From Shewanella sp. ANA-3 (lineage in GTDB: Bacteria; Pseudomonadota; Gammaproteobacteria; Enterobacterales; Shewanellaceae): 64,000 nucleotides of DNA. The first letter of the stretch is position 1. Every line of letters starts with the position of its first letter. The stretch spans positions 992,001-1,056,000 of the forward strand of contig NC_008577.1 of assembly GCF_000203935.1 (NCBI RefSeq), given 5' to 3'. Position numbers and translations under genes: made by a program. Of the stretch, positions 1 to 9,360 are shown piece after piece. The notes beneath the pieces were generated by a model that ran no database searches, had not been told where the DNA came from, and was given only the letters and a program-made list of their open reading frames with translations.

Positions 1-947
1 CCGGGAAGATCGGTAAAGCCGATGACTTTAACGCCATTCTCGGTCACGAATAGCTCGCTAGGCTGAGTGTATTCACAGTTACCGCCCGCTTGCGCGGCCA
101 TATCGACAATCACAGAGCCGGGTTTCATGCTGTCGACCATCGCCTTAGTAATGAGCTTAGGTGCAGGGCGGCCAGGGATCAGCGCTGTGGTAATGATGAT
201 ATCGACTTCTTTGGCTTGCTCGGCAAACAGTGCCATTTCGGCGGCGATAAACTCGTCCGACATGGTTTTAGCGTAACCGTCCGATGAGCTGCCATCTTCA
301 TTGGTAAAGTCCAGTTTGAGGAACTGGCCACCCATAGATTCGATTTGTTCGGCCACTTCTAAGCGTGTGTCGAAGGCACGAACGATAGCCCCTAGCGAAC
401 CTGCGGTACCAATGGCGGCAAGACCCGCTACACCGGCACCAATCACCAGCACTTTGGCTGGCGGAACCTTACCCGCGGCAGTAATTTGTCCGGTAAAGAA
501 ACGGCCAAAGTGGTGCGCGGCTTCAACAACGGCGCGATAACCGCCGATATTGGCCATAGAAGAGAGAGCATCGAGGGATTGGGCGCGGGAAATACGTGGC
601 ACCATGTCCATCGCCATCACATTGATGTTGCGTTTAGACAGTTTCTCGACCAACTCAGCATTTTGAGCCGGCCAGATAAAGCTGATTAAGGTCGCGCCTT
701 CTTTAATTTGCGCAATTTCAGCATCGGTCGGTGCATTGACCTTAAAAATCAGATCCGCTTGCCAAACCTCTGCCGTGATCTTCGCCCCAGCGGCTTCAAA
801 AGCGGCATCGTCAAAGCTAGACAGTAAGCCAGCATTGGCCTCAACAACAACTTCAAAGCCGAGCTTTTTAAGTTGTTCGACGGTGGCAGGGGTCGCGGCG
901 ACCCGAGTCTCACCGGCGAGACTCTCTCTCGGTATTCCAATCTGCAT
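1..947 (-). CDS. pntA: NAD(P) transhydrogenase subunit alpha, 5' part (partial)
   Basis: Proton-translocating transhydrogenase alpha subunit, which couples hydride transfer between NAD(H) and NADP(H) to the proton gradient. About 315 N-terminal residues are present and the gene runs off the left edge. The protein begins MQIGIPRESLAGETRVAATP, typical of the PntA/alanine dehydrogenase N-terminal domain. The dinucleotide-binding loop GAGVAGLAA lies near residues 170-178, followed by a SLGAIVRAFD strand. The start is ATG (reverse complement of 945-947) with an AGGGAG ribosome binding site just upstream. The membrane part and pntB would lie to the left. It is divergent from cysJ. The identification is firm; only the missing 3' part is unverified. 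Confidence 0.96.
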   Translation of the reverse strand, partial: MQIGIPRESLAGETRVAATPATVEQLKKLGFEVVVEANAGLLSSFDDAAFEAAGAKITAEVWQADLIFKVNAPTDAEIAQIKEGATLISFIWPAQNAELVEKLSKRNINVMAMDMVPRISRAQSLDALSSMANIGGYRAVVEAAHHFGRFFTGQITAAGKVPPAKVLVIGAGVAGLAAIGTAGSLGAIVRAFDTRLEVAEQIESMGGQFLKLDFTNEDGSSSDGYAKTMSDEFIAAEMALFAEQAKEVDIIITTALIPGRPAPKLITKAMVDSMKPGSVIVDMAAQAGGNCEYTQPSELFVTENGVKVIGFTDLP

Positions 948-1364
948 GATTACTCCCTGGTGGTTTATATAATCGTTCCGCCTGAGTGCTTCCCCTGAGC
1001 TAAACCTAGGTAGGGCTAGGCCGCGATAAGAATGAACTCGTTTATTCAGTTGTGGCAGTTAGCGCATTCAATCTTGGTATGAAATTTGTGCTTGAAAACA
1101 AACTTCTTTGCGAGCAACAGAAGGTACTGTACAGCAGGCTCGTCACCATTGTGGCAATACTTTGGTTTGACACAAGCGCATATTGCTCAAGCTGGTCGTT
1201 TCTGAACTGGTCGTATCAAAAACTTTTAACCAGTGCACACTTTTGTAGCTTAAATTTTGCACTTTGTATATTCCAAAATGGAATTAAAAATCAAATATTA
1301 TTCTTTTTTGCTTTTCTAAAACCACGCTAATCTGCTGGACATTACACTGTCATAGGGCCGTCTC
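948..1364. other. Intergenic region between divergent pntA and cysJ
   Basis: This 417-bp region should hold the promoters of pntA (leftward) and cysJIH (rightward). The half nearest cysJ is very AT-rich (about 1260-1320), as expected for a CysB-type activator region, but I cannot assign a specific site. A 92-codon open frame at 1052-1330 has a GTG start, no ribosome binding site and an unconvincing composition, so I do not call it a gene. Confidence 0.6.
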
Positions 1365-3179
1365 ATGTTGTTAAAAGAACTTTCATCACTGGCTTCACCC
1401 CTGTCGCAACCGCAGGTCGAAAAGCTGAAACAACTCACCGCTGAATTAAACGCGGTGCAACTTGCTTGGGTGAGCGGTTATTTAGCCGCAACGGCCAATG
1501 CGTCGGGTAATCTAGCCCAGCTCGCGCCCGTGTCCGATGCACCGGCGGCGCAGACAGTGACCATTCTCTATGGCAGCCAAACCGGCAATGGTCGTGGTAT
1601 TGCCAAAGCCTTGGCCGAGAAGGCAAAAGCGCAGGGCTATAGCGTGAATCTAGCCTCTATGGGTGAATACAATGTGCGCCAGCTTAAACAAGAAACCTTG
1701 TTATTGCTGGTGGTCAGTACCCATGGTGAGGGGGAAGCGCCGGATGATGCGATTGAATTACATAAGTTTTTAGCATCGAAACGCGCACCTCAATTAAACA
1801 ACTTACATTACTCTGTGTTGGCGCTGGGCGATTCAAGCTATGAGTTTTTCTGCCAGACAGGTAAAGACTTCGATGCTCGTCTGTCGGCATTAGGCGCCAA
1901 AGCGCTGCTGCCTCTGGTTGAGTGTGATGTGGACTATGAGGCTGCGGCCGGACAGTGGCACGCCGATGTACTCACCGCCGTGAAGCCACTGATTCAAACC
2001 ACGGCTAACGTGGTGGCGCTCAATGATACCGGCTCGGCACAAGTTGCCAGCGAAAGCGAATTTACTAAGCAAAACCCTTACAGTGCTGAGGTGTTGGTGA
2101 GCCAGAAGATCACTGGACGCGGTTCAGACCGAGACGTACGCCACGTTGAAATCGATTTAGGCGAGTCAGGCTTACGCTACGAAGTGGGTGATGCCCTTGG
2201 GGTGTGGTTTAGCAACAATGAAACTTTGGTCGATGAGATTTTAGCGGGCTTAGGGTTAGCGGCCGATGCCACTGTGACCGTCGGTAATGAGTCAATCAAC
2301 CTCAAACAAGCCTTAATCGAGAAGAAAGAGCTGACACAGTTATATCCTGGTTTAGTCAAAGCCTGGGCCGAGTTGTCCGCAAGCCCTGAGCTGCTTGCTA
2401 TTAGCGAAGATAAAGAACAGGTTCGCCAGTTTATCTTACATCATCAATTTGCAGACTTAGTGGCGAACTATCAGCTCAAGGCCGATGCTAATCTGGATGC
2501 AAACAAGTTAGTGGAGCTATTACGCCCATTAACGCCAAGACTCTACTCCATCGCTTCGAGCCAGAGTGAAGTCGATACCGAAGTGCATCTGACAGTGGCC
2601 TTGGTGGAGGATGAGCACCAAGGGCAAGCCCGTTTTGGCGGCGCATCGCATTTCTTAGCCTCGGCAGAGGAAGGCGCCGAAGTAAAAGTGTATGTTGAAC
2701 CGAACAAGCATTTCCGTTTACCTGAAGATCCACAAACGCCTGTCATCATGATTGGCCCAGGCACTGGTGTTGCGCCGTTTCGCGCCTTTATGCAGGAACG
2801 CGTGGCGCAAGGCGCTGAGGGCGATAGCTGGTTATTCTTCGGTAATCCTCACTTTGAGCAGGACTTCCTGTATCAAACCGAGTGGCAACAGTATCTGAAA
2901 AACGGCGATTTAACCCGTATCGATGTGGCATTTTCGCGCGATCAGGCTCATAAGATTTACGTGCAGCACCGCATTAAAGAGCAGGGACAAACCCTGTGGC
3001 AATGGCTGCAAAATGGCGCGCATCTTTATATTTGTGGTGATGCCGAGCGTATGGCTAAAGACGTACATCAAGCCCTATTAGCGGTTGCGGTGGAGTTTGG
3101 CGGACTGTCGAGCGAGGCGGCGGAAGAATATTTCGAGACTCTGCGCAGTCATAAACGTTACCAAAAAGACGTGTACTAA
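1365..3179 (+). CDS. cysJ: Sulfite reductase [NADPH] flavoprotein alpha subunit
   Basis: Cytoplasmic flavoprotein that passes electrons from NADPH through FAD and FMN to the CysI hemoprotein for reduction of sulfite to sulfide. It has 604 residues, the usual CysJ length. The order is a flavodoxin-like FMN domain (ILYGSQTGNGRGIAKAL near 65-82, GDSSYEFFCQTGKDF near 155), an FAD domain (RLYSIASSQ near 396), an NADPH domain (GPGTGVAPFRAF near 466, ICGDAERMAKDV near 560) and the family C-terminus YQKDVY. It is first in a cysJ-cysI-cysH run, with 74 bp to cysI. The whole run is probably under CysB control, inferred from the pathway rather than from a site seen here. Confidence 0.97.
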   Translation: MLLKELSSLASPLSQPQVEKLKQLTAELNAVQLAWVSGYLAATANASGNLAQLAPVSDAPAAQTVTILYGSQTGNGRGIAKALAEKAKAQGYSVNLASMGEYNVRQLKQETLLLLVVSTHGEGEAPDDAIELHKFLASKRAPQLNNLHYSVLALGDSSYEFFCQTGKDFDARLSALGAKALLPLVECDVDYEAAAGQWHADVLTAVKPLIQTTANVVALNDTGSAQVASESEFTKQNPYSAEVLVSQKITGRGSDRDVRHVEIDLGESGLRYEVGDALGVWFSNNETLVDEILAGLGLAADATVTVGNESINLKQALIEKKELTQLYPGLVKAWAELSASPELLAISEDKEQVRQFILHHQFADLVANYQLKADANLDANKLVELLRPLTPRLYSIASSQSEVDTEVHLTVALVEDEHQGQARFGGASHFLASAEEGAEVKVYVEPNKHFRLPEDPQTPVIMIGPGTGVAPFRAFMQERVAQGAEGDSWLFFGNPHFEQDFLYQTEWQQYLKNGDLTRIDVAFSRDQAHKIYVQHRIKEQGQTLWQWLQNGAHLYICGDAERMAKDVHQALLAVAVEFGGLSSEAAEEYFETLRSHKRYQKDVY

Positions 3180-3253
3180 TTAATCGATCCCAAAGATAGA
3201 GAGTAGTATCCACTGAGATACTGCCGCCGAACGAATTTTAAGAGGCAGTTGCC

Positions 3254-4951
3254 ATGAGTGAGCAAAAGTTAGCATTAAACGAATACCTAAAGACCGACAG
3301 TGATTATCTGCGTGGCACCATTAAAGAGGGATTAGATTCCTCGGTGACGGGCAGTTTTAGCGATGGCGATCAGCAATTGATCAAATTCCACGGCTTCTAT
3401 CAGCAGGATGACCGTGATTTACGTAACGAGCGTAAAGAGCAAAAACTCGAACCCTTATATAGCTTTATGTTACGTGCCCGCGTGCCTGGCGGTGTGTGTA
3501 CGCCTAAGCAATGGTTAGGCGTGGATGAAATTGCCTCGACGCTCACCAGCTCTAACAGCATTCGTTTAACGACGCGTCAGACGTTCCAATACCACGGCAT
3601 TCCAAAGCGTAACCTCAAGACCATTATTCAAGGCTTGGACCGTGAGGCACTCGATTCTATCGCCGCCTGTGGTGACGTTAACCGTAACGTGATGTGTAAC
3701 CCGAATCCGGTCGAATCTAAGCTGCATGCGCAGGCCTATGAAGTCGCGAAAAAGCTGTCTGATCACCTGCTGCCCCACACTCGTGCCTACGCCGAGATTT
3801 GGTTAGATGAAGAGAAGTTACTGACCACAGAAGACGAAACCGTTGAACCTGTATACGGCAAAACCTACTTGCCACGTAAGTTTAAGATGGCCGTTGCCGT
3901 ACCGCCGGATAACGATGTTGATGTCTACACCAACGACTTAGGCTTTATTGCGGTGGCCGAAAATGGCGAATTAGTCGGTTTTAACCTGACCGCTGGCGGC
4001 GGCATGGGCTCGACCCACGGTGAAGTCGAAACCTTCCCGCGCTTGGCCGATGACTTTGGTTTTATCAAAACTGAAGATGTGATGAAGTTTGCCGAAGCCG
4101 TGATGACAGTGCAGCGTGACTGGGGTAATCGTACCAACCGTAAACGTTCACGCCTTAAATACACTATCGTTGACCATGGTTATGAGAAGTTTAAGGCCGA
4201 AGTGGAAGCCCGTGCTGGCGTCAAATTTGAGCCTAAGCGTGATGTGGTGATTGGCGATCGCGGCGATCGTTACGGCTGGGTCGAAGGTGTCGATGGTAAG
4301 TGGCATTTAACCCTGTTTATCGAAAGCGGCCGCATTAAAGATGTGCCCGGTAAGAGTTTGCAAACAGGTATGCGTGAAATCGCGAAGATCCACAAGGGCG
4401 ATTTCCGCATGACCTCAAACCAGAATATGATTATTGCTGGTGTGGCGCCTGAAGATAAAGCGACCATCGAAGGCCTTGCCCGTAAACACGGTTTACTCGG
4501 CCAAGTGCTGACCCAAACCCGCGGTCATTCGATTGCCTGTGTGGCCTTGCCAACCTGTCCATTGGCGATGGCGGAAGCTGAGCGTTATTTCCCTGAGTTT
4601 ATTGACCATATCGATGCGCTGCAGGCTAAAAATGGCATTAGCGATCAAGCCATTGTGGTGCGTATGACCGGCTGTCCAAATGGTTGCGCCCGTCCATTTG
4701 CCGCCGAAATCGGCTTAGTGGGTAAGGCGCCGGGTCGCTATAACCTGTATCTCGGGGCGAACTTCGAAGGTACTCGTCTGAATAAGATGTACAGAGAGAA
4801 TATCCAAGAGGCTGAGATCCTTGCTGAATTGGATGCATTATTTGCCCGCTACGCGGTTGAGCGTAATGCAGGCGAAACCTTTGGTAACTTCACCGTCCGC
4901 ACGGGCGTGGTGAAGGCGGTTATCGATGCCGCTAAGGATTTCCATGGCTGA
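3254..4951 (+). CDS. cysI: Sulfite reductase [NADPH] hemoprotein beta subunit
   Basis: Catalytic subunit of assimilatory sulfite reductase, carrying siroheme and a 4Fe-4S cluster; it performs the six-electron reduction of sulfite to sulfide. The 565 residues match the family. The cluster/siroheme cysteines are in [11 protein letters not shown] (near 436) and [13 protein letters not shown] (near 474). The substrate-site arginine and lysine regions ([14 protein letters not shown] near 104; MTSNQNMII near 383) are present. The 3' end overlaps cysH by 8 bp, suggesting translational coupling. The siroheme it needs starts from the product of CobA, encoded at 12.4 kb. Confidence 0.97.
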   Translation: MSEQKLALNEYLKTDSDYLRGTIKEGLDSSVTGSFSDGDQQLIKFHGFYQQDDRDLRNERKEQKLEPLYSFMLRARVPGGVCTPKQWLGVDEIASTLTSSNSIRLTTRQTFQYHGIPKRNLKTIIQGLDREALDSIAACGDVNRNVMCNPNPVESKLHAQAYEVAKKLSDHLLPHTRAYAEIWLDEEKLLTTEDETVEPVYGKTYLPRKFKMAVAVPPDNDVDVYTNDLGFIAVAENGELVGFNLTAGGGMGSTHGEVETFPRLADDFGFIKTEDVMKFAEAVMTVQRDWGNRTNRKRSRLKYTIVDHGYEKFKAEVEARAGVKFEPKRDVVIGDRGDRYGWVEGVDGKWHLTLFIESGRIKDVPGKSLQTGMREIAKIHKGDFRMTSNQNMIIAGVAPEDKATIEGLARKHGLLGQVLTQTRGHSIACVALPTCPLAMAEAERYFPEFIDHIDALQAKNGISDQAIVVRMTGCPNGCARPFAAEIGLVGKAPGRYNLYLGANFEGTRLNKMYRENIQEAEILAELDALFARYAVERNAGETFGNFTVRTGVVKAVIDAAKDFHG

Positions 4952-5741
4952 TCTTGATTCTGGGGTAACGGGTTCTGGCTTGCCGAACGCGTTGCAGAGC
5001 GTGGTAAGTCACAGCGAACTTAAAGCGCTGCTGACGGCGCCTAAGGATGTGCAGCAAGCGGAACTGGAGCGCATTAATCGCTTCTTGGCCGGATTGACGG
5101 CTCAAGAGCGAGTGCTCTGGGGCTTAGCCTATCTGCCGGGTAATCACGCGCTGTCATCCAGTTTTGGGATCCAGGCGGCGGTGATGCTGCATATGGTGAG
5201 TCAGGTGCAATCGGATATTCCGGTTATCTTAACGGATACTGGCTATCTCTTTCCTGAGACATATCAGTTTATTGACCAGCTTACCGAGCGTTTATCCTTA
5301 AACCTCAAGGTTTACCAAGCGCCAATGACCTCGGCATGGCAGGAGGCGCGTTTTGGCAAGTTGTGGGAGCAGGGCTTAGATGGGCTCGAGCGTTACAATC
5401 GACTGAATAAAGTGGAGCCGATGCAACGTGCTTTGGCGGAACTTGAAGTAGGTACTTGGTTCGCGGGACTACGCCGCAGCCAGTCGAGCACACGCGAAGA
5501 GTTACCGATATTGGCTATCCATGGCACTCGCTTTAAGTTGTTGCCGATTATCGAGTGGTCGAACAAAGATGTGCATCTGTATCTGACGCAATTTGACTTG
5601 CCTTACCATCCTCTATGGGATCAAGGTTATGTTTCTGTTGGGGATACCCACTCGAGTAAACCCTTAGAATTAGGGATGACTGAAGAAGAAACCCGCTTTA
5701 ATGGCTTAAAACGCGAATGCGGTTTGCATTACGAAATATAA
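4944..5741 (+). CDS. cysH: Phosphoadenylyl-sulfate (PAPS) reductase
   Basis: Thioredoxin- or glutaredoxin-dependent reductase converting PAPS to sulfite and adenosine 3',5'-bisphosphate. I chose the ATG at 4944 (MADLDSG) because AAGGA sits 5 bp upstream (4934-4938). An in-frame ATG at 4926 lies inside cysI and lacks a comparable site. This gives 265 residues. The nucleotide loop [12 protein letters not shown] and the C-terminal catalytic cysteine in KRECGLHYE are present. The paired cysteines of the 4Fe-4S APS reductases are absent, so this is the PAPS type, consistent with cysC encoded nearby. A strong terminator follows. Confidence 0.96.
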   Translation: MADLDSGVTGSGLPNALQSVVSHSELKALLTAPKDVQQAELERINRFLAGLTAQERVLWGLAYLPGNHALSSSFGIQAAVMLHMVSQVQSDIPVILTDTGYLFPETYQFIDQLTERLSLNLKVYQAPMTSAWQEARFGKLWEQGLDGLERYNRLNKVEPMQRALAELEVGTWFAGLRRSQSSTREELPILAIHGTRFKLLPIIEWSNKDVHLYLTQFDLPYHPLWDQGYVSVGDTHSSKPLELGMTEEETRFNGLKRECGLHYEI

Positions 5742-5764
5742 CCATCTATCTGATTTAATAGATA

Positions 5765-5796
5765 AATGCCACAGTATTCCCTGTGGCATTTTTTAT
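5765..5796 (+). terminator. Rho-independent terminator after cysJIH
   Basis: A perfect 10-bp stem, AATGCCACAG / CTGTGGCATT, with a 6-nt loop is followed directly by TTTTATTTT. It lies 24 bp after the cysH stop and closes the cysJIH transcript. Confidence 0.93.
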
Positions 5797-6417
5797 TTTA
5801 TGCCGCCAAAAGAATACTTTGCTTAATTTTGCAGCGGTTTGGCCGTTAAAGTATTTTGAGTGTCATTCTGGCGTCATTAAAGTCAGATAAAGTTTATTTT
5901 CATAGAGTTAGTTAAGTCTTTTTCACCAACGACAAAATTTTTGTACATTTTTACTCACAGAGTTATGCACATTAAAATGTTCTGAGCTATATTACAAAGT
6001 TCCCGTAGATGGTTTTGAGGGAGTTTACTGCGCAGATATGCCCTAGTCGGTATTTTGCCAAGTTAAGTTGTTGAATATCGTTATTTATGGGCTTAGTTTG
6101 CTGTGTAACGATATAACGAGACGGAAAACAGTCGCACTTCCAAAAGACCTTGCTCGCCGCCGCGAGTATCAAGCAGTTTGATTGACTTGCTAGCCCTCGT
6201 TAATCTGCCCATTTCACCTCGGTCAGCTGTGGTCAAAGCTGCCGAGGTTGAGTCAACATAGTTAACATCGTTTATTTCGTTAATTCATCAATTCAGCTCG
6301 GTTTTTGGCGCTGTTTATGACAATATTATCATCAACTTACACTGTGCTATTTTATGCTGAGTGGCTAATGCCGCCGCATATGGCCCCTTTGATGGAATTA
6401 TTGATGAGGATTACTGG
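5797..6417. other. Long intergenic region before mtgA
   Basis: About 620 bp with no gene I can support. A 61-codon minus-strand frame (5987-6172) lacks support. It contains a small hairpin CTCGC/GCGAG near 6150-6165 and a stronger bulged hairpin at 6216-6248 (listed separately). The last 150 bp before mtgA are AT-rich and should include its promoter. Confidence 0.5.
6216..6248. repeat. Bulged 12-bp hairpin in the mtgA upstream region
   Basis: ACCTCGG-T-CAGCT pairs with AGCTG-CCGAGGT, leaving one bulged T and an 8-nt loop. There is no T tract, so it is not a typical terminator. It may be part of an RNA leader, a small RNA or a protein-binding dyad. Confidence 0.5.
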
Positions 6418-7203
6418 ATGACCGCCCCTATGTATGCCATGCGCGATCATGTCAATCGTCCTCAAGGGAATAAATCTAATCGTCCAGCACAAAAGCCCAA
6501 AGCGCGTGGCCTTAAGCGAATAGTCGCTTGGCTCGTTAAACTCATCTTAGGCTTATTACTCGCCTCCATTTTAAGCGTGGTGCTACTGCGTTTTATTGAC
6601 CCGCCGATGTGGACTTGGCGGATTGAACGGGCATTATTCCCGCCCGCACCAGTGACAGAAGTGCGACATCAATGGCGCTCACTCGAGCAAATCTCCCCTG
6701 AATTACAATTAGCCGTGATTGCCGCAGAGGATCAAAAGTTTGCCAGCCACACGGGGTTTGATTTAGCCGCGATAAGTTCGGCCATTGAATACAATCAAAA
6801 GGGCAACAAGGTTCGTGGTGCGAGTACCTTAAGTCAGCAAGCGGCGAAAAACCTGTTTATGTGGTCGAGCCGCAGTTTTATCCGCAAGGGAATTGAGGCC
6901 TGGTTTACCCTATTAATGGAATTGATTTGGGATAAGTCGCGCATACTCGAAGTGTATCTGAATATCGTCGAATTCGGCCCCGGAATATATGGCGCCGAAG
7001 CCGCATCGAAACATTATTTTGGTAAGAGTGCCGCCAAATTAACCCGTTATGAGGCGTCATTATTAGCGGCGGTATTGCCTAATCCTTGGCGTTATAAAGT
7101 CTCGCCGCCTTCACCCTATGTTGAGCAGCGCTCCGCTTGGATCCGTAAGCAAATGCGCCAGTTAGGGGAAGTGACTCTTAACCGTGTTCATCAGGCCGAT
7201 TAA
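6418..7203 (+). CDS. mtgA: Monofunctional biosynthetic peptidoglycan transglycosylase
   Basis: Glycosyltransferase family 51 enzyme that polymerises lipid II into glycan strands at the periplasmic face of the inner membrane. I prefer the ATG at 6418 (GAGGA 8 bp upstream), giving 261 residues; a GTG at 6361 in frame would add 19 residues. One N-terminal membrane segment ([21 protein letters not shown]) precedes the catalytic domain. Family motifs are [14 protein letters not shown] (with the catalytic Glu), [17 protein letters not shown], and [22 protein letters not shown]. No transpeptidase domain follows. It is transcribed alone and lies between the two sulfate-assimilation blocks. Confidence 0.94.
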   Translation: MTAPMYAMRDHVNRPQGNKSNRPAQKPKARGLKRIVAWLVKLILGLLLASILSVVLLRFIDPPMWTWRIERALFPPAPVTEVRHQWRSLEQISPELQLAVIAAEDQKFASHTGFDLAAISSAIEYNQKGNKVRGASTLSQQAAKNLFMWSSRSFIRKGIEAWFTLLMELIWDKSRILEVYLNIVEFGPGIYGAEAASKHYFGKSAAKLTRYEASLLAAVLPNPWRYKVSPPSPYVEQRSAWIRKQMRQLGEVTLNRVHQAD

Positions 7204-7570
7204 CGGATAAATAAGGCGATAACTTTCGTCTTATTAATATGCCATGCGCTTTATCGTTAATATGAACTTTATCCTCAAGATGAATTAGGCTCTGAATGTA
7301 AATTTCATTTAGTTTGCCAAGCGAATTTGCCTTAATTGCGCAGCTTGATTCGCATCCTAGGTTAATTAATGGTAAATTAACGCACGAATTTCCCCTTCAA
7401 ATACACTCAGTCCTTTGGCTATTCCCCTCGCTAATTTTTAGCTTGTGTCGGATGTTGGTTTGCCATGATGCGTGTAAAAAGGAATGACAACAGGTCAGTA
7501 TTTAAATACCGAAGGTGAGTGCTTTCGGTATTATTTTTGTCACTTTGACGGTTATTAAATGGAGTTTTAG
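7204..7570. other. Intergenic region with a terminator-like hairpin upstream of 7571
   Basis: 367 bp with no supported coding gene. The notable feature is the hairpin at 7505-7538, 32 bp before the next start. The stretch 7380-7504 could carry a promoter for a short RNA ending at that hairpin or for the downstream gene. Confidence 0.5.
7505..7538 (+). terminator. Terminator-like hairpin in the leader of the 578-aa gene
   Basis: A perfect 9-bp stem AATACCGAA / TTCGGTATT with a 10-nt loop is followed by ATTTTT. It is more than 300 bp from the mtgA stop and just before the next gene, so it could be an attenuator or the end of an unannotated small RNA rather than the mtgA terminator. Confidence 0.6.
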
Positions 7571-9307
7571 ATGAAGAAGATTGTTATTGCTGCGGCAATT
7601 ATTGCAGCGGGAGCAGGTGCTTATTGGTACACTCAGCATGGAACTAGCTCGAGTGCTTCGGCCAATCCTTTGCTTGATTATATCCCTGCCGACACCCCAG
7701 TATTTTCAGGTCAGTTAAAACCTTTCCCACTGAAAAACTACCTGCAATCTATTTCTGGCAATTACCAGCAATATTCAACAGATTCGTTGGCCGAATTAGG
7801 CGAATTAGATAGCCCTATGGCCAAGTTTTTTGTCAGCATCTATACGCAGTATATGGATGGGATAAAAAATCCAACCCAATTGCTTAAGACCTTTGGTTTA
7901 CCAAATGAAGTCGAGCCTTTTTTCTACACCTTAGGCGTGATCCCTGTTCTTAAAACCAATGTGGATCAAATCGATGCATTTTGGGCCGTCTTGGATAAAG
8001 CCGAGAAAGACAGCGGCTTCACCCATGAAAAGCGCACCTTAGCGGGCGTTGATTATCGCGCTTATTCACTCGCCGAAGAAGGTTCTACTGAGAAGGTTGA
8101 CCTGTTATTTGCCCATAAAGATGGCATCTTAACTGTGACCTTGTCTGGCACAACGATTGAGCCAGAAATCTTAGAAATGGCCTTTGGATTAAAGAAACCG
8201 ACTCAATCCTTAGCCGCTTCAGGCATGCTGAAAGACATCATCAAAACCCATGGTTTTATGGAAGATAGCATCAGCTTTATCAACCACGTTGAGATTGTTA
8301 AAGCGATTACCTCTCCCGATGGCAATATGCTAGGCAAACAGCTCACTCAGTTCATGGCAGAAGAAAGCCAAGGTGAAGATCCTTTTGCTGAGATTCGCAC
8401 TCCTGAATGTAAAACTGAGCTAACCGCCATTGCCGCTAACTGGCCTCGTACTGTGGCTGGGTTAACCGCATTTAGCTCGACCGAAAAAGAAAGCCATATG
8501 GCTGCCTCTTTTGTGGTTGAAAGCAAAAACCAGGCAATCTTAACCGCATTGCAAAAAATGCGCGGCTACATTCCAACCCACTTAGCCGATATTAACAGCA
8601 CTATCTTCTCTATGGGGCTGGGGATTGACGTTAACGAAGTTGCGCCTTCACTGACGGCGATCTGGGATGACCTGCAAAAGCCGCAGTTAACCTGCGCGCC
8701 GCTTGCCGAGTTGCAAGCAGAGTTAAGCCAACAGAGCCCTGCGATGTTAGGTATGTTTACTGGCATGGCTAATGGGGTTAAAGGTGTGAGCCTGTCATTG
8801 CTCGATTATAAGATGAGCACACAAGACCAAGAGCCAAAGCTTGAAAGCTTAGATGCCTTAGTGAGCTTAACGGCTGATAATCCTTCAATGCTGTTCAATA
8901 TGGTGAAACCTTTTGCTCCAATGTTAGCTGAACTGCAAGTTGCGGATAATGGCGAGCCTACCGACTTATCACCACTGTTAATGTTGCCACCTGAGATGAA
9001 CATCAAGCCGATGCTGGCAATTAAGGGACAACACTTAGTGGTTTACTCTGGCGATAAAGGCTTAGCATTAGCCAACAAACTGGCTGGCGAGAAGCCATTG
9101 GCCAATGGGCTTTACAGCATGTCGGCTGATTACGGTAAGATGTTTACCCCGGTGCTGACCCTGTTAGAACTGACTGGCGAGCCGATTCCTGAAGAGCTGC
9201 AAATGCTGAAAGATTACAATATGCGCGTGCAAATGAGCTTCGATGTGAACAAACAAGGCATAGTGTTTGGTTCTGTGATGAACTCAAAAGCGAGCGAGAA
9301 GAAGTAA
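7571..9307 (+). CDS. Conserved membrane-anchored periplasmic protein of unknown function
   Basis: 578 residues. An N-terminal signal/anchor (KKIVIAAAIIAAGAGAYWY) is followed by a long soluble region starting NPLLDYIPADTPVFSG. This opening resembles DUF3352-type proteins, but that is a loose impression. There is no lipobox and no catalytic motif I recognise. The body is acidic and rich in Leu, Glu and Lys, with two Cys (in PECKTE and LTCAPL) that could form a disulfide in the periplasm. The ATG has a GGAG site 6 bp upstream. It is monocistronic, followed by a bidirectional terminator shared with the convergent gene at 9361. Function unknown. Confidence 0.85.
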   Translation: MKKIVIAAAIIAAGAGAYWYTQHGTSSSASANPLLDYIPADTPVFSGQLKPFPLKNYLQSISGNYQQYSTDSLAELGELDSPMAKFFVSIYTQYMDGIKNPTQLLKTFGLPNEVEPFFYTLGVIPVLKTNVDQIDAFWAVLDKAEKDSGFTHEKRTLAGVDYRAYSLAEEGSTEKVDLLFAHKDGILTVTLSGTTIEPEILEMAFGLKKPTQSLAASGMLKDIIKTHGFMEDSISFINHVEIVKAITSPDGNMLGKQLTQFMAEESQGEDPFAEIRTPECKTELTAIAANWPRTVAGLTAFSSTEKESHMAASFVVESKNQAILTALQKMRGYIPTHLADINSTIFSMGLGIDVNEVAPSLTAIWDDLQKPQLTCAPLAELQAELSQQSPAMLGMFTGMANGVKGVSLSLLDYKMSTQDQEPKLESLDALVSLTADNPSMLFNMVKPFAPMLAELQVADNGEPTDLSPLLMLPPEMNIKPMLAIKGQHLVVYSGDKGLALANKLAGEKPLANGLYSMSADYGKMFTPVLTLLELTGEPIPEELQMLKDYNMRVQMSFDVNKQGIVFGSVMNSKASEKK

Positions 9308-9332
9308 GCTTGATACCTTAGAGTGTTAATCG

Positions 9333-9359
9333 AAAAGCCAGCTGATTGCTGGCTTTTTT
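9333..9359. terminator. Bidirectional terminator between convergent genes
   Basis: AAAAGCCAGC pairs with GCTGGCTTTT around a 5-nt loop, with T tracts readable on both strands. It serves the gene ending at 9307 (plus) and the gene ending at 9361 (minus). Confidence 0.9.
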
Positions 9360-9360
9360 G

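Noticed and set aside
1052..1330. 92-codon plus-strand frame between pntA and cysJ
   Set aside because: GTG start without ribosome binding site, odd composition, and it occupies the promoter region of two divergent genes.
5987..6172. 61-codon minus-strand frame in the mtgA upstream gap
   Set aside because: No ribosome binding site or recognisable sequence; likely chance.
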